Shown here: positions 46,501-58,181 of the stretch, piece after piece
How positions within the stretch are numbered: the stretch's first letter is position 1
Layout of the letters: the number at the start of each line of letters is the position of its first letter
From: Sipunculus nudus
Taxonomy: Eukaryota > Annelida > Sipuncula > Golfingiida > Sipunculidae
DNA: 64,000 nucleotides
Direction of reading: 5' to 3'
Assembly (NCBI GenBank): GCA_026874595.1
Contig: CM049318.1
Coordinates: 16,042,241-16,106,240, forward strand
Position numbers and translations under genes: made by a program
Notes under the pieces: model-generated
Databases searched by the model: none
The model's input: the letters and a program-made list of their open reading frames with translations, nothing else
Told to the model about the DNA's origin: nothing

Positions 46501-48590
46501 GATGTATTGGCCTGAGATTATGACTGTCAACAAAGCTTTAATAGCTTTATCTTGTACACAACAGTGTTTTGTGTACAACTCTTTGGTTTTGTGATGTATT
46601 GGCCTGTGATTATGATTGTCACAAAGCTTTAATCGCTTTATTTTGTACACAACACTGTTTTGTGTTCCACACAGTGGTAGTGTGATGTATTCCCCTGAGA
46701 TTATGACTGTCAACAAAGCTTTAATAGCTTTATCTTGTACACAACAGTGTTTTGTGTACCACACAGTGGTAGTGTGATGTATTGGTCTGAGATTATGACT
46801 GTCAACAAAGCTTTAATAGCTATATCTTGTACATAAGTGTTTTGTGTACCACACAGTTGTAGTGTGATGTATTGGCCTGAGATTATGACTGTCAACAAAG
46901 CTTTAATAGCTTTATCTTGTACACAACAGTGTTTTGTGTACCACACAGTGGTAGTGTGATGTATTGGCCTGAGATTATGACTGTCAACAAAGCTTTAATA
47001 GCTTTATCTTGTACACAACAGTGTTTTGTGTACCACACAGTGGTAGTGTGATGTATTGGCCTGAGATTATGACTGTCAACAAAGCTTTTATAGCTTTATC
47101 TTGTACACAACACTGTTTTGTGTACCACACAGTGGTAGTGTGATGTAATTGACCTGAGATTATGAGGGTCCACAAAGCTTAAATAGCTTCATCTTGTACA
47201 CAACACTGTTTTGTGTACCACACAGTGGTAGTGTGATGTATTGGCCTGAGATTATGACTGTCAACAAAGCTTTAATAGCTTTATCTTGTACACAACACTG
47301 TTTTGTGTACCACTCAGTGGTAGTATGATGTATTGGCCTGAGATTATGACTGTCAACAAAGCTTTAATAGCTCCATCTTGTACACAACACTGTTTTGTGT
47401 ACCACTCGGTTGTAGTGTGATGTATTGGCCTGAGATTATGACCGTCAACAAAGCTTTAATAGCTTTATCTTGTACACAACAGTGTTTTGTGTTCCACACA
47501 GTGGTAGTGTGATGTGTAGGCCTGAGATTATGACTGTCAACAAAGCTTTAATAGCTTCATCTTGTACACAACACTGTTTTGTGTACAACACAGTGGTAGT
47601 GTGATGTATTGGCCTGAGATTATGAGTGTCCACAAAGCTGTAATAGCTTTATCTTCTACACAACAGTGTTTTGTGTTCCACACAGTGCTAGTGTGATGTA
47701 TTGGCCTGAGATTATGACTGTCAACAAAGCTTTAATAGCTTGATCATGTACACAACAGATTTGTGTACCACTCAGTGGTAGTGCGATGTATTGGCCTGAG
47801 ATTATGACTGTCAACAAAGCTTTAATAGCTTTATCTTCTACACAACAGTGTTTTGTGTACAACTCTTTGGTTTTGTGATGTATTGGCCTGAGATTATGAC
47901 TGTCAACAAAGCTTTAATAGCTTTATCTTGTACACAACAGTGTTATGTGTACCACACAGTGGTAGTGTGATGTATTGGCCTGCGATTATGACTGTCAACA
48001 AAGCTTTAATAGCTTCATCTTGTACACAACAGGTTTTGTGTACCACTCAGTGGTAGTGCGATATATTGGCCTGAGATTATGACTGTCAACAAAGCTTTAA
48101 TAGCTTTATCTTTTACACAACAGTGTTTTGTGTACAACTCTTTGATTTTGCGATGTATTGGCCTGTGATTATGATTGTCACAAAGCTTTAATAGCTTTAT
48201 CTTCTGCACAACACTGTTTTGTGTTCCACACAGTGGTAGTGTGATGTATTGGCCTGAGATTATGACTGTCAACAAAGCTTTTATAGCTTTATCTTGTACA
48301 CAACACTGTTTTGTGTACCACACAGTGGTAGTGTGATGTATTGACCTGAGATTATGAGGGTCCACAAAGCTTAAATAGCTTCATCTTGTACACAACAGTG
48401 TTTTGTGTACCACACAGTGGTAGTGTGATGTATTAGCCTGAGATTTAAGTGTTGACAAAGCTTTAATAGCTTATCCTTGTACACAACACTGTTTTGTGTA
48501 CCACTCAGTGGTAGTGTGATGTATTGGCCTGAGATTTAAGTGTTGACAAAGCTTTAATAGCTTATCCTTGTACACAACACTGTTTTGTGT
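41615..48590 (+). repeat. Tandem duplication within the array, offset 3486 bp
   Basis: Marked units recur with a 3486-bp offset: 41847/45333, 42399/45885, 42949/46435, 43498/46984, 43959/47445 and 44529/48015. Left copy about 41,615-45,100, right copy 45,101-48,590, directly adjacent. By eye the copies look identical over long stretches, so this event is the most recent of the three or the array is being homogenised. Confidence 0.85.
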
Positions 48591-48699
48591 ACCACTCAGT
48601 GGTAGTGTGAAATTTATTGGCCTGAGATTATGACGGTCAACAAAGCTTTAATGGCTTTATCTTGTACACAACACTGTTTTGTGTACCACTCAGTGGTAG

Positions 48700-51600
48700 T
48701 GTGAAATTTATTGGCCTGAGATTATGATGGTCAACAAAGCTTTAATAGCTTTATCTTGTACACAACAGTGTTTTGTGTACACTCAGAGTTAGTGTGATGT
48801 ATTGGCCTGAGATTATGACTGTCAACAAAGCTTTAACAGCTTTATCTTGTACATAAAAGTTTTGTGTACCACTCTTTGGTTTTGTGATGTACTGGCCTGA
48901 GATTATGACTGTCAACAAAGGTTTTAATAGCTTTATCTTGTACACAACAGTGTTTTGTGTTTCACTCAGTGGTAGTGTGATGTATTTGCCTGAAATTATG
49001 ACGGTCAACAAATCTTTAATAGCTTTATCTTGTACACAACAGTGTTTTGTGTACAACTCAGTGATTGTGTGGTGTATTGGCCTTAGATTTTGAGTGTCCA
49101 CAAAGTTTTGATAGCTTTATCTTGTACACAAAAGTTTTGTGTACCACACATTGGTGGTGCAATGTATTTGCCTGATATGAGTGTCTACACAGTTTTTATA
49201 GCTTTATCTTGTACACAACACTGTTTTGTGAACCACTCAGTGGTAACTTGATGTATTGGCTTGAGATTGAGGGTCCACAAAACTTTAATAGCTTTTCTTG
49301 CACATAACAGTGTTTTGTGTACCACTCAGTGGTAGTGTGATGTATTGGCCTGAGACTAAGATTGTCCTCACAGTTTTGATAGCTTGTCTTGTACACAACA
49401 CTGTTTTGTGTACCACACAGTGGTAGGGTGATGTATTGGCCTGAGATTATGAGTGTCCACAAAGCTTTAATAGCTTTATCTTGTATAGAACACTGTTTTG
49501 TGTACCCCACATAAGTGGTGCAATGTATTGACCTGGGATTATGAGGGTCCACAAAGCTTTAATAGCTTCATCTTGTACACAACACTGTTTTGTGTACAAC
49601 ACAGTGGTAGTGTGATGTATTGGCCTGAGATTATGACTGTCAACAAAGCTTTAATAGCTTTATCTTGTACACAACACTGTTTTGTGTACCACACAGTGGT
49701 AGTGTGATGTATTGACCTGAGATTATGACTGTCAACAAAGCTTTAATAGCTTCATCTTGTATACAACACTGTTTTGTGTACAACACAGTGGTAGTGTGAT
49801 GTATTGGCCTGAGATTATGACTGTCAACAAAGCTTTAATAGCTTTATCTTGTACACAACACTGTTTTGTGTACCACTCAGTGGTAGTGTGATGTATTGGC
49901 CTGAGATTATGACTGTCAACAAAGCTTTAATAGCTTCATCTTGTACACAACAGTGTTTTGTGTACCACACAGTGGTAGTGTGATGTATTAGCCTGAGATT
50001 TAAGTGTTGACAAAGCTTTAATAGCTTATCCTTGTATACAACACTGTTTTGTGTACCACTCAGTGGTAGTGTGATGTATTGGCCTGAGATTTAAGTGTTG
50101 ACAAAGCTTTAATAGCTTATCCTTGTACACAACACTGTTTTGTGTACCACTCAGTGGTAGTGTGAAATTTATTGGCCTGAGATTATGACGGTCAACAAAG
50201 CTTTAATAGCTTTATCTTGTACACAACACTGTTTTGTGTACCACTCAGTGGTAGTGTGAAATTTATTGGCCTGAGATTATGACTGTCAACAAAGCTTTAA
50301 TAGCTTTATCTTGTACACAACACTGTTTTGTGTACCACTCAGTGGTAGTGTGAAATTTATTGGCCTGAGATTATGACGGTCAACAAAGCTTTAATAGCTT
50401 TATCTTGTACACAACAGTGTTTTGTGTACACTCAGAGTTAGTGTGATGTATTGGCCTGAGATTATGACTGTCAACAAAGCTTTAACAGCTTTATCTTGTA
50501 CATAAAAGTTTTGTGTACCACTCTTTGGTTTTGTGATGTACTGGCCTGATATTATGACTGTCAACAAAGGTTTTAATAGCTTTATCTTGTACACAACAGT
50601 GTTTTGTGTTTCACTCAGTGGTAGTGTGATGTATTTGCCTGAAATTATGACGGTCAACAAATCTTTAATAGCTTTATCTTGTACACAACAGTGTTTTGTG
50701 TACAACTCAGTGATTGTGTGGTGTATTGGCCTGAGATTTTGAGTGTCCACAAAGTTTTGATAGCTTTATCTTGTACACAAAAGTTTTGTGTACCACACAT
50801 TGGTGGTGCAATGTATTTGCCTGATATGAGTGTCCACACAGTTTTAATAGCTTTATCTTGTACACAACACCGTTTTGTGAACCACTCAGTGGTAACTTGA
50901 TGTATTGGCTTGAGATTGAGGGTCCACAAAACTTTAATAGCTTTTCTTGTACATAACAGTGTTTTGTGTACCACTCTGTGGTAGTGTGATGTATTGGCTT
51001 GAGATTGAGGGTCCACAAAACTTTAAAAGCTTTTCTTGTACATAACAGTGTTTTGTGTACCACTCGGTGGTAGTGTGAAATTTATTGGCCTGAGATTATG
51101 ATGGTCAACAAAGCTTTAATAGCTTTATCTTGTACACAACAGTGTTTTGTGTACACTCAGAGTTAGTGTGATGTATTGGCCTGAGATTATGACTGTCAAC
51201 AAAGCTTTAACAGCTTTATCTTGTACATAAAAGTTTTGTGTACCACTCTTTGGTTTTGTGATGTACTGGCCTGAGATTATGACTGTCAACAAAGGTTTTA
51301 ATAGCTTTATCTTGTACACAACAGTGTTTTGTGTTTCACTCAGTGGTAGTGTGATGTATTTGCCTGAAATTATGACGGTCAACAAATCTTTAATAGCTTT
51401 ATCTTGTACACAACAGTGTTTTGTGTACAACTCAGTGATTGTGTGGTGTATTGGCCTTAGATTTTGAGTGTCCACAAAGTTTTGATAGCTTTATCTTGTA
51501 CACAAAAGTTTTGTGTACCACACATTGGTGGTGCAATGTATTTGCCTGATATGAGTGTCTACACAGTTTTTATAGCTTTATCTTGTACACAACACTGTTT

Positions 51601-53440
51601 TGTGAACCACTCAGTGGTAACTTGATGTATTGGCTTGAGATTGAGGGTCCACAAAACTTTAATAGCTTTTCTTGCACATAACAGTGTTTTGTGTACCACT
51701 CAGTGGTAGTGTGATGTATTGGCCTGAGACTAAGATTGTCCTCACAGTTTTGATAGCTTGTCTTGTACACAACACTGTTTTGTGTACCACACAGTGGTAG
51801 GGTGATGTATTGGCCTGAGATTATGAGTGTCCACAAAGCTTTAATAGCTTTATCTTGTATAGAACACTGTTTTGTGTACCCCACATAAGTGGTGCAATGT
51901 ATTGACCTGGGATTATGAGGGTCCACAAAGCTTTAATAGCTTCATCTTGTACACAACACTGTTTTGTGTACAACACAGTGGTAGTGTGATGTATTGGCCT
52001 GAGATTATGACTGTCAACAAAGCTTTAATAGCTTTATCTTGTACACAACACTGTTTTGTGTACCACACAGTGGTAGTGTGATGTATTGACCTGAGATTAT
52101 GACTGTCAACAAAGCTTTAATAGCTTCATCTTGTATACAACACTGTTTTGTGTACAACACAGTGGTAGTGTGATGTATTGGCCTGAGATTATGACTGTCA
52201 ACAAAGCTTTAATAGCTTTATCTTGTACACAACACTGTTTTGTGTACCACTCAGTGGTAGTGTGATGTATTGGCCTGAGATTATGACTGTCAACAAAGCT
52301 TTAATAGCTTCATCTTGTACACAACAGTGTTTTGTGTACCACACAGTGGTAGTGTGATGTATTAGCCTGAGATTTAAGTGTTGACAAAGCTTTAATAGCT
52401 TATCCTTGTATACAACACTGTTTTGTGTACCACTCAGTGGTAGTGTGATGTATTGGCCTGAGATTTAAGTGTTGACAAAGCTTTAATAGCTTATCCTTGT
52501 ACACAACACTGTTTTGTGTACCACTCAGTGGTAGTGTGAAATTTATTGGCCTGAGATTATGACGGTCAACAAAGCTTTAATAGCTTTATCTTGTACACAA
52601 CACTGTTTTGTGTACCACTCAGTGGTAGTGTGAAATTTATTGGCCTGAGATTATGACTGTCAACAAAGCTTTAATAGCTTTATCTTGTACACAACACTGT
52701 TTTGTGTACCACTCAGTGGTAGTGTGAAATTTATTGGCCTGAGATTATGACGGTCAACAAAGCTTTAATAGCTTTATCTTGTACACAACAGTGTTTTGTG
52801 TACACTCAGAGTTAGTGTGATGTATTGGCCTGAGATTATGACTGTCAACAAAGCTTTAACAGCTTTATCTTGTACATAAAAGTTTTGTGTACCACTCTTT
52901 GGTTTTGTGATGTACTGGCCTGATATTATGACTGTCAACAAAGGTTTTAATAGCTTTATCTTGTACACAACAGTGTTTTGTGTTTCACTCAGTGGTAGTG
53001 TGATGTATTTGCCTGAAATTATGACGGTCAACAAATCTTTAATAGCTTTATCTTGTACACAACAGTGTTTTGTGTACAACTCAGTGATTGTGTGGTGTAT
53101 TGGCCTGAGATTTTGAGTGTCCACAAAGTTTTGATAGCTTTATCTTGTACACAAAAGTTTTGTGTACCACACATTGGTGGTGCAATGTATTTGCCTGATA
53201 TGAGTGTCCACACAGTTTTAATAGCTTTATCTTGTACACAACACCGTTTTGTGAACCACTCAGTGGTAACTTGATGTATTGGCTTGAGATTGAGGGTCCA
53301 CAAAACTTTAATAGCTTTTCTTGTACATAACAGTGTTTTGTGTACCACTCTGTGGTAGTGTGATGTATTGGCTTGAGATTGAGGGTCCACAAAACTTTAA
53401 AAGCTTTTCTTGTACATAACAGTGTTTTGTGTACCACTCG
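48700..53440 (+). repeat. Tandem duplication within the array, offset 2374 bp
   Basis: Units recur with a 2374-bp offset: 48751/51125, 49196/51570, 50400/52774 and 50654/53028. An inner 1649-bp spacing (48751/50400, 51125/52774) shows an older duplication inside the block. This part uses more diverged unit variants than the left two thirds. Confidence 0.85.
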
Positions 53441-53940
53441 GTGGTAGTGTGATGTATTGGCCTGAGACTAAGATTGTCCTCACAGTTTTGATAGCTTGTC
53501 TTGTACACAACACTGTTTTGTGTACCACACAGTGGTAGGGTGATGTATTGGCCTGAGATTATGAGTGTCCACAAAGCTTTAATAGCTTTATCTTGTATAG
53601 AACACTGTTTTGTGTACCCCACAGTAGTGGTGCAATGTATTGGCCTGAGATTTTGAGTGTCCACAAAGTTTTGATAGCCTTAACTTGTACACATCAGTTT
53701 TGTGCACCACACAGTGGTGGTGCAATGTATTGACCTGAGATTATGAGGGTCCACAAAGCTTAAATAGCTCTATCTTGTACAAAACTGTTTGTGTACCACT
53801 CAGTGGAAGTGTGATGTATTGGCCTGAGATTATGAGTGTCAGCAAAGTTTTGATAGATTTATTTTGTATGAAACAGTGTAGTTTGATGTATTGGCCTTAG
53901 GTTATGAGTGTAGACAATATTTGATAGCTTCATCTTGTAC

Positions 53941-55690
53941 ACAGTATTGGTGGTGCCAACTATAATTGCTTCCATGTGGTTATTATTATTCCATATAAAA
54001 TTGATGTATATATTTCATGATCGGTTTGAGATATTGACTTTGAAGTGTTTGCATATATGAGGATCACTGATAGATCTTCTACATAAGACTGCTGGTACCA
54101 CCCTACAGTTGATTTAACATCATTGTCACTGTTTTAGATCATAGCTGCATGTTAATTCAGGATGGTTTTGTCTCTCATCCTGAAAGTTTGTATTTATTTG
54201 CAAAATTAGATGACTTAATCATGACTCAAGACTAGTGCTGCCACCTATAATGTTTTGTATCATTTGCATGTGTCATATTTTAATTTAATATATTTGAATT
54301 TTCCTGATCATTTTGGATGTTTGTACCTGAAGTTTGAAATGCATTGTTTTGTTCATTTGTTGTGTTTTAATTTTATAAAAAAAAGTTAACAAAAAAAATT
54401 AAAATGACATTCAAATTGCTATAAAAATTCTTTGCTTTTCAGAAATATTTGTTTTAAATTTGCTATTTATTGAGGTGTACTTGTCATCTTGTATATATGT
54501 ACCTGTGTCACATGTTTTGTACAATTAGACAGTTCACACATTTTGTAGTATTGTTCTAATGACAACATACAGGTGTAGATGATACGTACAGTCCTGTTGT
54601 ATAAAAGAGGTATATGGAAAAAAAAATACTTTTGTATTCTTTGGTGCCTTTGTTTGAAAAAAAATAGCGAAAAAAAAATTGGTGTTCACGTCATCTCCCC
54701 TCCCATGTGGGAGAGATTCATATGGTGTTTGTCTGTTTTTCTAAAGAATTCAAAAACACATTTGTCTTGTTTAATGAAATTTGACATTTGAATTGATTTA
54801 CATGTATCTAAGATGGATTTGATTACCAGTGACCTTGACCTTCAGGGTCATATAAGCGTGAATGAAAAAAAGTGTGTACCTCCAAATTGCATCCGCCAAA
54901 AATAGAGGTTTACAGTACTGTTTTCATGTGGATATATTTACTACCACAGTGGGGGTAAGAGAATGTCTACAAGACCCTTAGAATGATCTTATCAAAACCC
55001 ATCACATATATGGAATTACATGTCGACTGGTGCCTGACAAAGTCTGGTGGCGTCACCTGCAATCCTTTTTGTGCATTATTGACCACAGCATATATATCAG
55101 GAGTGGTTCAATGTATTGGGGTGTAACTGTGCATGATTTAGATCTTGGATATTCCTCCATCTCTTGCTCAAGGCTGCTGGTGCCATCTGTAATCATATTT
55201 GTGCCCATGTGCCCATCCGTCCTTTTGCTTTGGATAAAAATTGCTCATATCTTGGGAGTGATTCAATGTATTGGTCTAAAATTAGGAATTTCCACCAATC
55301 TTGTCTTCTTGTAGACCAGACAGGTGGCACCACCTACCTTCCCTTTTTGTGGAACACATGCCCTTTTCTCAGGAGCTGTTTGCTGGATTGAACTGAAATG
55401 GGCATATCCTTAGATCTTAGATACCTATAATCGCATCATCTGCAATTGTTTTCCCATAGCATCTGTTGATCTGTTTTCTTTGGGTAAAAATTGCTCATAT
55501 CTCAGTAGTTGATGGATGTATCAGCCTAAAATTCTGTATGTTTATATGCCTATATTTGATTTAGACCAGACAGGTGGTGCCCCCTGCCATTACATTTTTT
55601 GAGATTGCATCAATGTACTTTTTCTCAGTTGTGATTTGGTGTCTCGGCCTGAAATTTCGCATTTTATACGTGAAAATAATTTAAGTTCAG
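53941..55690 (+). mobile_element. 'GGTGCCA'-core dispersed element adjoining the satellite
   Basis: Past the last recognisable 92-bp units the sequence keeps their order but shifts to the dispersed-element core: GGTGGTGCCAACTATAATTG near 53949, then GATAGATCTTCTACATAAG and GCTGGTACCACC near 54070-54100. After a less repetitive stretch (54,300-55,020), units like those at 5.3-6.5 kb return, with GGTGCCATCTGTAATC (55,178), CCCATCCGTCC and GACCAGACAGGTGGCACCAC (55,312). No terminal palindrome identified. Confidence 0.55.
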
Positions 55691-55859
55691 ATTTAAAAGA
55701 GTCCCCTTTCTTTGTTGGAGGTTAATAGAGTACTGATTTAAAGTTTGTTGTGTTTGGCAGAATGAATAGGGTTGTTTATCATGATGGCATTTTGTTAAGT
55801 TGATGCTATTTTTATTTTTTTTTTTTTTTGGGGGGGGGGGGGGGGGGGAGGTTGGCTGA
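55691..55859. other. Transition with T-run/G-run
   Basis: A run of T (about 55,818-55,829) passes directly into a run of about 19 G (55,830-55,848). Such runs are also places where assembly errors are common. Confidence 0.6.
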
Positions 55860-57146
55860 ATGGATTTTGTTGTGATTATTCTAATGGAAGTTTGTGTTTA
55901 TGCTTTTGGAATTTTGTTGTATTTTATATAATGAAATGTTGTTGTGTTTATGCAGATTGAACTTTGTTATGTTGATGCTATTTGATTTTATTGGGTTTTG
56001 GCTGAATGGATTTTGTTGTGTTTATTCTAATGGAAGTTTGTGTTTATGGTTTTGGAATTTTGTTGTGTTTTATATAATGAAATGTTGTGTTTATGCAGAT
56101 TGAACTTTGTTATGTTGATGCTATTTGATTTTATTTGGTTTTGGCAGAATGGATTTTGTTGTGTTTATTCTGATTGAAGTTTGTGTTTATGCTTTTTGAA
56201 TTTGGTGTGTTGTATATAATGAAATGTTGTTGTGTTTATGCAGATTGAACTTTGTTATGTTGATGCTATTTGATTTTATTAGGTTTTGGCTGAATGGATT
56301 TTGTTGTGTTTATTCTGATGGAAGTTTGTGTTTATGCTTTTGGAATTTTGTTGTATTTTATATAATGAAATGGTGTTGTGTTTATGCAGATTGAATAGTT
56401 ATGTTGATGCTATTTTAATTTATTGGGTTTTGGCTGAATGGATTTTGTTGTGTTTATTCTAATGGAAGTTTGTGTTTATGCTTTTGGAATTTTGTTGTGT
56501 TTTATTTAATGAAATGTTGTTGTGTTTATGCAGATTGAACTTGGTTATGTTGATGCTATTTGATTTTATTTGGTTTTGGCATAATGGATTTTGTTGTGTT
56601 TATTTTTATTGAAGTTTGTTTATGCTTTTTCAATTTCGTTGTGTTTTATATAATGAAATGTTGTTGTGTTTATGCAGATTGAACTTTGTTATGTTGATGC
56701 TATTTGATTTTATTAGGTTTTGGCTGAATGGATTTTTTTTGTTTATTCTGATTGAAGTTTGTGTTTGTGCTTTTGGAATTTTGTTGTGTTATATATAATG
56801 AAATGTTGTTGTGTTTATGCTGATTGAACTTTGTTGTTGATGCTGACTGACTTTTGTCGTTAATGCTGTTTGGCTTTTATTGTTTTTAGATGGATGAACT
56901 TTTTTTGTGTTTAGGCTGATGCAATATGGTTGTATTTATGCAGATTGAACTTGTTTTGTTGATGTTTTTGTTTGTTGTGTGTGGGCTGAATGAATGTTGT
57001 TGTGTTTTATCTAATGAAATATTGTGGTTTTGCTGAACAAATTTTGTTGCTGAGGCTGATTGGTTTTCGTTCTGTTTAAGCTGATTGAATTTTATTGATT
57101 TTAGACAGATGGAATTTTGTTGTGTTTATTTTGATGGAATTTTGTT
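55860..57146 (+). repeat. G/T-skewed minisatellite, left block (24-bp units in 144-bp blocks)
   Basis: The basic motif is close to GAATTTTGTTGTGTTTATGC plus TGAT. Blocks starting with GGCTGAATGGATTTTGTTG recur at about 55852, 55999, 56142, 56287, 56432, 56579 and 56722, i.e. every 143-147 bp (six 24-bp units). The + strand has almost no C. ORFs of 60-70 codons are frame accidents. Confidence 0.88.
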
Positions 57147-58181
57147 AGCCCTCAGCCCTTTGGCTGATGGGCTATTGTCCTCACCCAAGCTGTCCGTCTG
57201 TCCGTCCGTCCGTCCGGCATCCGTTAACTTTTACCTTGTGAGCGGGATATCTTGAAAAGGATTCACCGTCAGAATTTTATTTCCTCGGTAAAGATGTATA
57301 TCGACAAAATCTCGGTCAAGTTCGAAGATGGGTGACCTTGACCTATTTTTCTACATTTTAGAGCTGATTATAGAAAAACACTTAGATGCTTATTACTCAG
57401 GAACCATTTGGTGGATTTTCACAAAACTCACTATGATTATTGGGACTGATAATCTGTACCTGCTTCACAAGTTGTGTGGCGCCACCTACAATTTCTGATT
57501 TTTAATGAATTTTTATCGGATTTTTCAACTTTTGGCTTGTGAGCGGGATATCTCTAAAGGGATTCACCATAGGAATTTTATTTTTTCGGTGAAGATGTAT
57601 ATTGACAAAATCTCAGTCAAGTTCAAAGATGGGTGACCTTGACCCTTTTTTCTACGTTTTAGAGCTGATTATAGAAAACACATTTATAAGCTTATTTCTC
57701 AGGAACCATTGGGTGGATTTTCACAATACTTACTATGATCATAGGGACTGATGGTCTGTAACTGCTGCACAAGTTTGGAGGCGCCACCTGCAATTTCTGA
57801 TTTTTAATGAATTTTTCTTGGATTTTTCAATTTTGGCCTTGTGAGCAGGATATCTCTAAAAGGATTCACAATAGGAATTTTATTTCTTTGGTGAATATGC
57901 ATATCAACAAAATCTCAGTCAAGTTCAAAGATGGGTGACCTTGACCTGCTTTTCAAGTTCACAGAGCTTATAATAGAATAAAACTTAGAAGCTTATTTTC
58001 AGGAAGCATTTGATGGATTGTTACGAGTCATGGTACATACCTCTCCATTTTAAATTTATAACTGAGACATGTACAGATATACATCCATGTGAGAACAGAT
58101 ATTTAGTACTTGTCACTGTTACCACCTCTAAACACTGTTCTTTTGGCTGAGGGCTTTTGTCAGCTTCTGCTGATATTCTAG
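57147..58181 (+). mobile_element. Hairpin/GTCC-type element inserted in the minisatellite, three ~300-bp units
   Basis: The left end TAGCCCTCAGCCCTTTGGCT continues into GATGGGC, a strong hairpin, followed by GTCCGTCTGTCCGTCCGTCC and CATCCGTTAAC. The core unit (GTGAGCGGGATATCT, GGTGACCTTGACC, CAGGAACCATT, GGCGCCACCT) starts at about 57228, 57529 and 57828. The right end has GGCTGAGGGC (58145-58154), the exact inverted partner of GCCCTCAGCC at 57148-57157, and a second small hairpin CAGCTTCTGCTG. Removing it restores an uninterrupted minisatellite motif. Confidence 0.82.

Larger units (their letters stand above)
35344..53940 (+). repeat. 18.6-kb satellite array of ~200 copies of a 92-bp unit
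   Basis: The consensus unit runs TGTATTGGCCTGAGATTATG, ACTGTCAACAAAGCTTTAAT, AGCTTTATCTTGTACACAAC, ACTGTTTTGTGTACCACTCA, GTGGTAGTGTGA (92 bp). Each unit contains three small inverted repeats: AAGCTTTAATAGCTT, GTACACAA(7)TTGTGTAC and CCACTCAGTGG (or CCACACAGTGG). Variants such as GTGTGAAATTTATTGG, TTTAAGTGTTGACAAAG or ACTCTTTGGTTTTGTGATG mark particular units and reveal larger duplications. Since 92 is not a multiple of three and stops are rare in one strand, many 60-120-codon ORFs appear. They are repeats of one another and not genes. Confidence 0.95.

Noticed and set aside
35416-53664. Dozens of 60-120-codon ORFs, mostly on the minus strand, with shared protein sequence
   Set aside because: They repeat with the 92-bp unit and its larger duplications, shift frame from unit to unit, and stop where unit variants change phase. 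They are by-products of a stop-poor satellite.
35344-53940. Regular short repeats that might look like a CRISPR array
   Set aside because: The whole 92-bp unit is repeated, with no unique spacers. The organism is eukaryotic, with splice sites, retroelements and satellites.
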